From positions 1-64,000 of the forward strand of contig JAJYDF010000004.1 in assembly GCA_021777765.1 (NCBI GenBank): a DNA stretch of 64,000 nt, read 5' to 3'. The DNA comes from Pseudomonadota bacterium. Lineage in GTDB: Bacteria; Pseudomonadota; Gammaproteobacteria; DASZBR01. The translations under genes were made by a program, and so were the position numbers. The notes below the pieces were generated by a model. The model did no database searches. It was not told where the DNA came from and worked only from the letters and a program-made list of their open reading frames with translations. Below are positions 55,201-62,873 of this stretch, piece by piece (position 1 is the stretch's first letter; each line of letters opens with the position of its first letter).

Positions 55201-56745
55201 ATTACCTACTTCTTCTATTTCATATTGATCAAAATTAAAAAAGCTATAAATTTTGTCACGGTTTTTCTTGTTCTCATCGTGATAAATTCGGATAGGATTA
55301 TTAGCATCGTATTTTTTTTCTACTACTGTTGTTACCTCTGTGTTTGTTTTTGCATAAATAATCGCATTAACTTTGCTATCATTCTCTTGATAATTTTCTT
55401 CTTGCCTGATCACATTATTCAAATTAATCATTTCATTGACATCATCGAGTGCGACCAGCAATTTATCACCCACAGGACGTCTTGCAGGAATTCCAGCGCC
55501 TTGTTCAATCACCATAAAAGGTAATTCTTGCAAGGTAGTCATAATAGGACTACTTAATGGCTCTTGTATAGTATCGACGAATCGCAACTTTACTTTATTT
55601 TTAAAGGTGTTTAGTCGCTCGTCAGCTTCAGCTAATTTGTCATCGACCGTTTTAGCCATCGATGTAATAAAACGTGGTAAATTACCCTGATTATTTTTTG
55701 CCTTCATTGCATTTGACATGGTCGCAACAGGTTTTCCGCCCGCTAATTCATAAGATAATTTATCGGGTGTTGCCGTTAATGCCATTAACAAAAACTTTTT
55801 AGCCAGTTTTTTGAGCTTTAATTTGCGTGATTCAACCTCAGTGACTTTATGCTGCTCATCGAATGTCATTAAGACATTCTTTGAGAGACCTTCTACTTCA
55901 TTAAAATGATTGTCTAAGGTTTTTTCATAGGAAGAAATCACAAAACGTTTTCTGTTATTAATTTCTTTATTACCGAGCTCATTAAGAATAGCCTCATCTT
56001 CGACTGCAACAGTACTCTTATCTATCAGAGCGATTTTATTACATAATTCATCGGGTAATAATTTTTTAAAATCTTTTTTAAATTGTTCAATTAATTCTTG
56101 TGGTAATACAAAAAGTCCATCTAAACCAGCTATATCGATCACTAATAACCATAATGCCTGCATGAATGTTTTACCGGATCCGGTGGCCAATGCAATCAAG
56201 ATATTTTTAATATCTTCACCACTTTTGATGTGTTTATAAATATTGGCAAGATTATTTAAGTGGGTCTTATAGAGTGGATATTTATCAGCGCCACCCAATG
56301 TGTATCGTGTATTGGCATTAAAATCTGCATCGACAGAGGGGCATAATTCACCTTTAGCATTTTTAGTTAAGGTAAAGTTTTTATTACACAGCAGAGCCAA
56401 TTTTTCTTTAACGCTCTCATATTTGGGCAAAGGATGCTGGTTATTCGCTGTAGCTGATATTTCGCTTGGTGGAATCGGTGGATTGGTAGAAATCAGTAGA
56501 GATATTCGATTCGAAGCAGGATCTTTATTGAATGTCATAGTGACATGGCAACCGTCTATATCCATCACAACTGGGCTGTTCTGGTTACGGTCTGCTGCAG
56601 ATTGCACACCCTCTAGCAAACTCACTTTATTACGGCCTTGTTCAATAAAATTATCGCCGAGAAAGTTTAACGCGGAATACTGCTCATGGACCTTTTCAAT
56701 TGCCGTGAGTAAGTTATGTTTATCATTAACATCACTGAATTTCAT
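49261..56745 (-). CDS. Giant 2494-aa protein with SF2 helicase domain
   Basis: The N-terminal third is a superfamily 2 helicase/ATPase. Walker A is ATGSGKTFM (residues 187-195), the DEAD-like box FDEQHK (295-300), motif III LTATPDKL (323-330), motif V-like TEGFNDPN (771-778) and motif VI QAAGRARG (801-808). The divergent DEQH box and the long spacing between motifs III and VI (about 470 residues) are unusual. The remaining 1650 residues are helical, with one short hydrophobic stretch (FGASLLGNIIYGVSNVVIGF) near residue 1000 and no recognised domain. There is no signal peptide. The C-terminus is hydrophilic with Glu-rich NRRQENSEFMEPVAKPEVQ, consistent with a Dot/Icm-type signal. A host-directed effector is the most likely role, but a phage-defence or RNA-processing helicase is not excluded. 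Confidence 0.8.
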   Translation of the reverse strand: MKFSDVNDKHNLLTAIEKVHEQYSALNFLGDNFIEQGRNKVSLLEGVQSAADRNQNSPVVMDIDGCHVTMTFNKDPASNRISLLISTNPPIPPSEISATANNQHPLPKYESVKEKLALLCNKNFTLTKNAKGELCPSVDADFNANTRYTLGGADKYPLYKTHLNNLANIYKHIKSGEDIKNILIALATGSGKTFMQALWLLVIDIAGLDGLFVLPQELIEQFKKDFKKLLPDELCNKIALIDKSTVAVEDEAILNELGNKEINNRKRFVISSYEKTLDNHFNEVEGLSKNVLMTFDEQHKVTEVESRKLKLKKLAKKFLLMALTATPDKLSYELAGGKPVATMSNAMKAKNNQGNLPRFITSMAKTVDDKLAEADERLNTFKNKVKLRFVDTIQEPLSSPIMTTLQELPFMVIEQGAGIPARRPVGDKLLVALDDVNEMINLNNVIRQEENYQENDSKVNAIIYAKTNTEVTTVVEKKYDANNPIRIYHDENKKNRDKIYSFFNFDQYEIEEVGNAKTVEYDNVEKEIHRSYLAEKRQTLATKVAGVQHITLQRQIDQNILSSFVEYLIRLMTGLDTIQLNLLRKNNKAGLMTLIRSKLADLNAKSELDYYNKLIEDGIDHEGALKIATILSQIAWRFTSFSPFLEKLVMNSSLDNAIYEEALNSVTQSHQFRDYVKTHRTLYLMEGYNENKPFTHFKETHKRVFDENGLLNKDAKKRKHDITDTLDKDSIEYFYEPQSITFAADSKTNETIADNYFKLGFVGMYISNKKTEGFNDPNLATVIQVIPNEANSLNNPQKAIQAAGRARGLDETKAPVVIQAIGHGVKPCFDLNKNLNKYDFYPDYFAAMNKYKNIHFNAMAVRIKDEVMQWIYKNCDAKGKVDKNKLIKVIESTVANAVREINNFNDHKLKVTRQQISQLIYLTQDEINKEIIKLQEPNKMSFGASLLGNIIYGVSNVVIGFNDFVTKRKLDFYRYYIRLSNWFNKETVTEDSKVELLYLNILNKTSYKDLTEKGFQAASVINVITTKQTNLKKLMDVNAPKYLKESSIKQMNQIAKSKLLPGLSKWVRPDMQTMIMQAGERFNEWHLLLYRHEKDFNLLKNNINTIGAQQSRKEAVLRILKQIPGLAKVTLEQVVDVPSMIEASKERVKTAAEAAYKLSLKNYIASGQFLSRLRVALFEDDFEKISVIFANPQNQDEWSVRFYNFIKNDQNGMDEQQIFTLFKQFVRSKDARLSELELTFERANRADELFEPLQNCFNHIKQHPLEHLNDIMRGEINALTVKELAGSFVKFFEFKAQEQLLSAIEKYTKWPELYFEFKEQLEAINAIQNDSDRQLQALQDVVIQMLLKIEGDRLLPANFIHANKRDLKSTAESAAQQIEKYVEEISNRRTTQISAAANATVSQVKNTASSVVNSVGNFFGSLIGSNDKSQPVNPAVSVDLTKSQQNTAQNKTFTQEGMIYVLAEMLNDRRFIMMLEPFFSYASHRTLYETLFNEANKKNAEKLATDLITKNNIVDPSELKQKAPEEIAQMLIRSYNNVFTPKRIETVDRTLIHGFNQLKAKHDGIESLNPKQYLKQEDITFINDQMKRCFLPFILKWISLDHLENFKTISSNYRNWPEILKIYQNEFEKIRDLFDGQNTSDIDSLIAIEGQVISFVKLIVNQITQDSRVPQLPDNATIPYFSQAKSDKDSLTTEITALFGINCPQKQSIITVMNEIINETGMSSIFYTFDGSDVVQAKTGLSANNAAVQPAELASAVLASATSVTTNTSIQVVSEQTQIPQPANGFKQNKELIQKGIMELSDNDKQSIKLTSATKLSQIAKIFFTKKDCVVFDEALRSCSDLHWILFNAKDKLEKHANLNLDKEHRDFYIFNEVAVQLQKRLTLPVKFSINPHNIFEGRSKIERLFDQNLEASKSSPWYKRWIGVQHSEQAIISSFCNYIQNEEFIKSLHYFYNANIVSEIAKIINSADTIKALLLNLYRLGQLNLKSLLAEITTNNAAISNGIQIFNDISNIADYLDQEYCLEKVASVATQQYQNLKNKVNSHKAEITRGVNVETKFASVITNYLLKTQKPEDFDINTLSHLYKISFADNLDDTQLLLSAEDVAHIGTDLLDMIKNNKNKHLDKNKLTQLFTKEILPVISDEAYLSIIESSMGYFSEEDFMTMLCFVQPELKGATHFEPYIHQIQEFIKLIKDQQFSELIKKYFNLNTIDFNESDDMDVLCDQLLGIKVMKSLRAIMEEVTHCKKYYYQVKNKNHNKEDRVTAEQADSLLVKKMTSASPVAECVSTAHEDYTASLSLQGTCNSFESSNRVQTLAHQNIINIFKHVNGVLENMAESDSSNANDVLSVEDGEDTHLIRTHVRIFNGLKELGDADLRKPNCPADALQPLIADAASDSNMHMLETYRTRIYFQLKRLPLDNSDSLNQATREALNSLMTLLNDDNTEPEMRLKLFRAQLQEHRFKISAMVLNRRQENSEFMEPVAKPEVQPKYKLKIG

Positions 56746-56855
56746 ACTTCAACCTGCCTAAAACTAATTAAATTATTTACACATACTTTGTTATGTTTTA
56801 ATCAGATATTTTACGCGTTCAAACTTAAGGCAATATTAAGAAAATTCAATATATT

Positions 56856-57944
56856 TCAACTTTTTAGGGGGTTTTCGTTGCCACAATGCTCACAAAATGG
56901 CAGCAAACTTTGCCTGATAGAATGGCATTTATCGCAAGATTGAAATAAAGATGTACCACAATGGGGACAATGGTAGGGTTCCTGATCTTCAACGTGATAT
57001 TGACCCAGATTTAATTTTTTCAAACTACGACGTGTCCAAAACGCATAACGCATTGGCCCGCGACGGATCGGATATTCACAAATAGGGCAAATAAAATGCT
57101 CATAAGCATCACGAAATTGTTTTAATAAATAACTGGCGGCTGGAAATGCACGTCGTCTTAATAAATCTCTTAACGCATAGAACACCACAATAATTAACGA
57201 AATTGTGAGAATATATTTAAAATATCGACTTGGAAAATAATCATGAATCACTAAAAAGACTTTAATTAAAATAGCTAAACCAATCGCTGTCCAAATAATA
57301 CGAGCATAGCTGGATGATTTATTAAATAAGAGAAATACCACAATCGCTAAAAATACCAATAATAATCCAATTTGTAATAATCCCAATTGCATCTGATGCG
57401 TTTGTGATGCTGAATCATATTGTTTTTGAACTTTTGACATTAATTGATCAATTTGTTTATTTAAAGCATCCCGCTTTATTTGCAAGGGTTGTAATTGGAT
57501 ATTTAATTGACTAATTTGATCATTTAATTGTTGCACTTTATTTTGTTGTGTTATAAATAATTGCGTATTTTGTTGAAACGCATTATTTAATTCATTGCTC
57601 GCCGCCTGCCCTTTTTCCGCATTTGTTTTTTGAATTTGCAATATTTGATTTATGGTATTTTGCGAATTTGCTAAAGCATTTTTGAGTAATGTTTGTTGCT
57701 GTTGCAAATTTTGAATTTGAGTTTGCAATTGAGATATTTGTTGATCTAAAGCATTCGCTTGAATTTTTTGCGGCGATTGATCAACTTGCGCGGTGTATGT
57801 TTCATACTGAGGCCCCGGTATACCTGCAATATCATCCAAGAAAAAACCGATTAACCAGTAAAAAAGCAACCCTAATAATATACTCAAAGAATAAATCGCA
57901 AATCGTTGCCACCAAGATCCTTTTGCCGACGGTTTTTGTGCCAT
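56856..57944 (-). CDS. Membrane protein with extended coiled coil and C-terminal zinc ribbons
   Basis: About 362 aa. Helix 1 (FAIYSLSILLGLLFYWLIGF) is followed by a Gln-rich coiled coil at about residues 60-185 (QISQLQTQIQNLQQQQTLL). Three more helices follow (LGLLQIGLLLVFLAIVVFLL, IIWTAIGLAILIKVFLVI, YILTISLIIVVFYAL). The C-terminal 85 residues carry CPIC, CPHCG, CDKC and CEHCG pairs, i.e. zinc ribbons. With the ribbons cytoplasmic, the coiled coil would be periplasmic; both features suggest a scaffold or sensor. The family is not recognised. The ATG at 57944 has AAAGGA upstream. Confidence 0.75.
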   Translation of the reverse strand: MAQKPSAKGSWWQRFAIYSLSILLGLLFYWLIGFFLDDIAGIPGPQYETYTAQVDQSPQKIQANALDQQISQLQTQIQNLQQQQTLLKNALANSQNTINQILQIQKTNAEKGQAASNELNNAFQQNTQLFITQQNKVQQLNDQISQLNIQLQPLQIKRDALNKQIDQLMSKVQKQYDSASQTHQMQLGLLQIGLLLVFLAIVVFLLFNKSSSYARIIWTAIGLAILIKVFLVIHDYFPSRYFKYILTISLIIVVFYALRDLLRRRAFPAASYLLKQFRDAYEHFICPICEYPIRRGPMRYAFWTRRSLKKLNLGQYHVEDQEPYHCPHCGTSLFQSCDKCHSIRQSLLPFCEHCGNENPLKS

Positions 57945-57970
57945 AAACAATCCTTTATTAATTAAAAAAA

Positions 57971-58384
57971 TTATTTTGATATATCTAATATCTCTAACAA
58001 TTTCCTAACAACTGTAATCAATTCACTTAATAATTGATTATCCACTTCAGAATATCCCTCATATTCAACAGCATTCCGATTGTCGTGACATTTTGCCAAG
58101 ACTCGCCAAATTTCAGGACCGACGCCTAGGGTATCTGGTAAAACATGAAAAATAATATAACGCTTAGTCGATCGATACCCCTTTTTACGCAATGCTGCCA
58201 ACGCAAAAGCATGTGATGCATTATATGCCAAATCAAAACGACTCTCATAAGAAAGTTTCTCATTTTCTGCATCATGTAACCGTAATTTGCCAGAGTTAAT
58301 TAAACCGTCAAATTCAATTTGATTGAATGGTTCAATTTTTAACATGCCTGTTTTGACTAGATTTTCCAAATTCTTTGAGCTCAT
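57971..58384 (-). CDS. HEPN-domain protein of an MNT-HEPN module
   Basis: About 137 aa, helical, resembling small HEPN proteins encoded next to MNT nucleotidyltransferases: SYESRFDLAYNASHAFALAA and the conserved tail CHDNRNAVEYEGYSEVDNQL. Catalytic HEPN RNases have R-x4-6-H; here the motif reads RNAVEYEG, with Arg but no following His, so RNase activity is doubtful. AGGAG lies six bases before the ATG at 58384, favouring it over 58390. It overlaps the upstream MNT gene, so they are coupled. Confidence 0.75.
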   Translation of the reverse strand: MSSKNLENLVKTGMLKIEPFNQIEFDGLINSGKLRLHDAENEKLSYESRFDLAYNASHAFALAALRKKGYRSTKRYIIFHVLPDTLGVGPEIWRVLAKCHDNRNAVEYEGYSEVDNQLLSELITVVRKLLEILDISK

Positions 58385-58958
58385 ATTCATCTCCTCTGAG
58401 AAAAATTTTAGGTTGTTTTATTATTTGAGTTATAAAATTATTTTTTTCTTGTATTTTCTTTAGCCAATCCGAAGGCGAATAAAAAATTGGATTAATTGTT
58501 CGTCCTAAACGCTTTTCAGCTTTATGTAATATTTTAAAAACATTTGCATACGTTAAATCTTCACCAATTAGCAACAAATCAATATCACTTTGAGTAGTAT
58601 CTTTTTGTTTTGCAATTGAACCAAAAATAAATGCAAATAGTACTCGTTTTAAAAGCACTGACTTTAATGATTCCCTTAGTACATCTGCTAAACCAAATGA
58701 TTTTAGTATTATGCCACGCATTTCCTCATAAAACGGTGCGGCTTTATTTGCTTGATAACGTTTTTGATTACTGAATTGTCTTGCTATAACATATCCAGCA
58801 GCAGTTAATTTTTCTAGTTCTCGTTGTACTGCTCCAAAACCTGAATGACAAGCTTTAATTATTTCCCTAGTATTAAAATCAACATCCGGGTGGCTATAAA
58901 GCAAACCCAAAACTCTCTGCCTAACTTTCGTAAATAATGCCTCTGTCATATCATCCAT
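58332..58958 (-). CDS. Winged-helix plus MNT nucleotidyltransferase protein
   Basis: 208 aa. Residues 10-75 form an ArsR/MarR-like winged helix (FNTREIIKACHSGFGAVQRE, LEKLTAAGYVIARQFSNQKR). Residues 105-165 form a minimal nucleotidyltransferase with FIFGSIAKQKDTTQSDIDLL: the GS motif and the D-x-D pair are intact. In MNT-HEPN toxin-antitoxin pairs the MNT protein neutralises the HEPN toxin by modification or binding; here a DNA-binding domain is fused to it. Twin palindromes lie directly upstream of its start, so it is probably autoregulated. Confidence 0.85.
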   Translation of the reverse strand: MDDMTEALFTKVRQRVLGLLYSHPDVDFNTREIIKACHSGFGAVQRELEKLTAAGYVIARQFSNQKRYQANKAAPFYEEMRGIILKSFGLADVLRESLKSVLLKRVLFAFIFGSIAKQKDTTQSDIDLLLIGEDLTYANVFKILHKAEKRLGRTINPIFYSPSDWLKKIQEKNNFITQIIKQPKIFLRGDEYELKEFGKSSQNRHVKN

Positions 58959-58961
58959 TCC

Positions 58962-58999
58962 GTACCCAAATTGGGTACGATCGTACCCAATTTGGGTAT
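58962..58999. promoter_or_regulatory. Twin-palindrome operator of the MNT-HEPN module
   Basis: GTACCCAAATTGGGTAC (58962-58978) and GTACCCAATTTGGGTAT (58983-58999) are near-identical 17-bp palindromes with centres 21 bp apart, i.e. on the same DNA face. They start three bases upstream of the MNT gene's ATG. They are the expected site for its winged helix dimers. Confidence 0.8.
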
Positions 59000-59118
59000 G
59001 ATAATCGTTATCACCTCATGTCACAACTTAATTTTATCTCCCATTTGGGCTTCCCAACAAAATATGCTAAGCTGCGCGCTTTGTCGCTCATGGATTCAAT
59101 TCACAGTGGAGATTGTCT

Positions 59119-59352
59119 ATGTTTGGAAGAATAATTGTTGGTTTAATTGTGCTTATTGCACTTGCTATGGGTGTAATGGCATGTATTGCTGGAAATCTTT
59201 CCGATCATTGGTTGAATATCATTGGATTAACCGCCCGATTTTTTGATGTTGCTTTACCTATATTGGGTGTTGCTGCTTTATTTAAATATCTCTGTAGTTG
59301 CCCGCATAAATCTTATTGTGGTCATGAGCATGCTGAAGAAGTTAAAAAATGA
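59119..59352 (+). CDS. Small membrane protein with Cys/His-rich tail
   Basis: A 77-aa protein with two membrane helices (IIVGLIVLIALAMGVMACIA and FFDVALPILGVAALFKYL). The short soluble tail CSCPHKSYCGHEHAEEVKK contains three Cys and three His and could bind a metal. The ATG at 59119 has GGAG about nine bases upstream. No family is recognised. There are about 110 bases before the next gene. Confidence 0.65.
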   Translation: MFGRIIVGLIVLIALAMGVMACIAGNLSDHWLNIIGLTARFFDVALPILGVAALFKYLCSCPHKSYCGHEHAEEVKK

Positions 59353-59464
59353 TCATTTGGTGGATACAGCCTGCGGCCTAATCCACCTTCGTTAAATGAT
59401 TATTTACGCAGAGCATGGATCGCGAATGCTTAATTTCAATTAATTCATCAAGGACACATTAATC

Positions 59465-59959
59465 ATGCAAAACAACCGTAATTTGTTAACTATTTTTGGT
59501 GCATTTTTTATACCATTAGCTTTATTTTTGAGTTTATTTTCGCATCCGGTATTTGCTCAATCAGTAAGTCCAGTTGGATATTGGAAAACCATTGATGATG
59601 TAACAGGTACACCACGAAGTATTGTGCAAATTTGGGATAGTAATGGACAAATACAAGGCCGATTAGTACGAATTAATTTTCGTCAAGGCGAATACCCTAC
59701 CGATCTGTGTGTAAAATGTGCACCACCACTTAACACGCAACGCATTTTAGGTATGACTATTTTATGGGGCATGACCTATGTAGGAAATAATACTTGGTCA
59801 AATGGACAAATCCTTGATCCTAAAATCGGTAAAGTCTATCGCTGTAAAATTTATTTATCACAAGATGGCAAATCTATGGAAGTGCGAGGATATATTGGCA
59901 TTTCATTATTTGGCCGCTCGCAAAATTGGTATCGGGTCAATTCCCCAAAAGCTTTATAA
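59465..59959 (+). CDS. DUF2147 secreted protein
   Basis: A 164-aa protein with a signal peptide (NLLTIFGAFFIPLALFLSLF, cleavage after VFA). The lipocalin-like DUF2147 domain follows: SPVGYWKTIDDVTGTPRSIV, GQIQGRLVRI, GWxx-type GNNTWSNGQILDPKIGKVYR and the C-terminal EVRGYIGISLFGRSQNWYRV. The function of the family is unknown. Its two inner cysteines (DLCVKCAPP) form a CxxC. It lies 21 bases upstream of kdsA, possibly co-transcribed. Confidence 0.88.
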   Translation: MQNNRNLLTIFGAFFIPLALFLSLFSHPVFAQSVSPVGYWKTIDDVTGTPRSIVQIWDSNGQIQGRLVRINFRQGEYPTDLCVKCAPPLNTQRILGMTILWGMTYVGNNTWSNGQILDPKIGKVYRCKIYLSQDGKSMEVRGYIGISLFGRSQNWYRVNSPKAL

Positions 59960-59980
59960 TTAAGTGAGGAAAATTAAAAT

Positions 59981-60811
59981 ATGCAACTCTGCGGTTTCGA
60001 AGTTGGTTTAGACAAACCCTTTTTTTTAATTGCTGGACCGTGTGTTATTGAAAGCGAACAACTCGCGATTGAATCAGCGGGTTTATTAAAAGAAATCACG
60101 CAACGATTAAAAATTCCCTTTATTTATAAATCCTCATTTGATAAAGCGAACCGATCTTCTCATCAAAGTTTTCGGGGTTTAGGTATTGAAGAAGGTTTGC
60201 GTATTCTTGAATTGGTGAAAAATACCTTACAAATTCCTGTAATAACTGATGTGCATGAAGACACGCCATTAAACGAAGTCAGTGCTGTTGTGGATGTTTT
60301 ACAAACACCGGCTTTTTTATGCCGTCAAACCAATTTTATTCAAAAAGTCATGCAACAAAATTTGCCCGTTAATATTAAAAAAGGACAATTTTTAGCACCG
60401 TGGGACATGCAAAATGTAGTGAATAAAGCACGTGCGACCGGTAATTCTCAGATCTTAGTTTGTGAACGTGGCGTCTCGTTTGGTTACAATAATTTAGTCA
60501 CCGATATGCGTTCATTGGCAATCATGCGTGACACAGGTTGTCCAGTCGTTTTCGATGCAACACATTCAGTGCAATTACCGGGTGGGTTAGGGAATGCGAC
60601 GGGAGGACAACGTGAATTTGTGTCCGTATTATCACGCGCTGCCATTGCTGCAGGGGTATCAGGATTATTTATAGAAACGCATCCAAATCCAGATAAAGCA
60701 TTAAGTGATGGCCCCAACTCCTGGCCACTGGGTAAAATGGCGGAATTATTAACCACATTAAAAGAAATAGATACTGTTGTTAAACTCGTTGGATTTAAAG
60801 AGTTAATGTAA
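59981..60811 (+). CDS. kdsA: Kdo-8-phosphate synthase
   Basis: A 276-aa aldolase-type enzyme joining PEP and arabinose 5-P to Kdo-8-[46 protein letters not shown] and [20 protein letters not shown] are the family motifs. It completes the Kdo pathway with kdsD and kdsC elsewhere in the window. The gene order kdsA-eno-ftsB is typical of Gammaproteobacteria; pyrG is not upstream here. Confidence 0.97.
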   Translation: MQLCGFEVGLDKPFFLIAGPCVIESEQLAIESAGLLKEITQRLKIPFIYKSSFDKANRSSHQSFRGLGIEEGLRILELVKNTLQIPVITDVHEDTPLNEVSAVVDVLQTPAFLCRQTNFIQKVMQQNLPVNIKKGQFLAPWDMQNVVNKARATGNSQILVCERGVSFGYNNLVTDMRSLAIMRDTGCPVVFDATHSVQLPGGLGNATGGQREFVSVLSRAAIAAGVSGLFIETHPNPDKALSDGPNSWPLGKMAELLTTLKEIDTVVKLVGFKELM

Positions 60812-60867
60812 ATAATTACACGTAATCTTGCTCTGTTTGATATACGATTATTACAATTTCATAATAA

Positions 60868-62202
<1,335 letters not shown>

Positions 62203-62212
62203 TTAAATGTAG

Positions 62213-62245
62213 TCCAGACAAAGGAGCGTCAGCGATGTGTCCGGG
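62213..62245. repeat. REP-like palindrome, copy 3
   Basis: TCCAGACA and TGTCCGGG arms around AAGGAGCGTCAGCGA, the reverse complement of the copies at 5-36 and 7223-7254 with a few changes. Located just after eno, where it may act as terminator. Confidence 0.7.
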
Positions 62246-62406
62246 CTACATTTTTATTTAGCCTCCGCTTTAACGATGATGAATTAGTAGTAGGCTATTC
62301 CAGTCATCCCACAAAATATTTTTTAAAAAACAATAAACTTCCATATTTTTATTCAATAAGGATTGTGATAGCATTTGCCTCCTTCACGTACGCGCAAAGG
62401 ACTGTC

Positions 62407-62679
62407 ATGAAGTGGTTAACACTTTCATTAATTGCTTTCTTAGCAATACTACAATATAAACTTTGGTTTGAAGCTGATGGCATTCAAGATTGGCTACACC
62501 TGAGACAAGCTATTTCTTTGCAAAACACAGAGAATTTTCAACTCACCACACGTAACAATCAACTGAGCGCTGAAATTGAAGATCTCAAACATGGCGAAGA
62601 TGCCATTCAAGAACATGCTCGAAATGATTTTGGCATGATTAGCCAAGGTGAAGTTTTTTATCAGGTATTAGAAAAATAA
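62407..62679 (+). CDS. ftsB: Cell division protein FtsB
   Basis: A 90-aa bitopic divisome protein that links FtsQ and FtsL. One N-terminal helix (WLTLSLIAFLAILQYKLWF) is followed by a coiled coil (LTTRNNQLSAEIEDLKHGED) and the conserved C-terminal EHARNDFGMISQGEVFYQV. The ATG at 62407 has AAAGGA upstream; longer frames to 62365 use a GTG. Position after eno is canonical. Confidence 0.94.
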   Translation: MKWLTLSLIAFLAILQYKLWFEADGIQDWLHLRQAISLQNTENFQLTTRNNQLSAEIEDLKHGEDAIQEHARNDFGMISQGEVFYQVLEK

Positions 62680-62716
62680 AATTACTTCCCTACTCTACAG
62701 TGATGTAAACGATACC

Positions 62717-62748
62717 AATTGATACGACTGCACGTATCAATTTTAATT
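62717..62748 (+). terminator. Rho-independent terminator after ftsB
   Basis: AATTGATACG and CGTATCAATT form a 10-bp stem with a 6-nt loop, followed by a T-rich run (TTTTAATTTTTG). The AT-rich stem base makes it moderate in strength. Confidence 0.6.
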
Positions 62749-62873
62749 TTTGTCATGAACAAAATTCGTATCCTCTCAAACGAATTAGCTTAAGATTACT
62801 TTAAGCTTAAATTTGTATTATTAGTTCACGACTATGAAATAATTACACAACTACAAGCAGGGCATTCGTTAAA

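Noticed and set aside
55159..55690. Hydrophobic plus-strand ORFs opposite the giant helicase gene
   Set aside because: They are antisense to a continuous 2494-codon frame with conserved helicase motifs.
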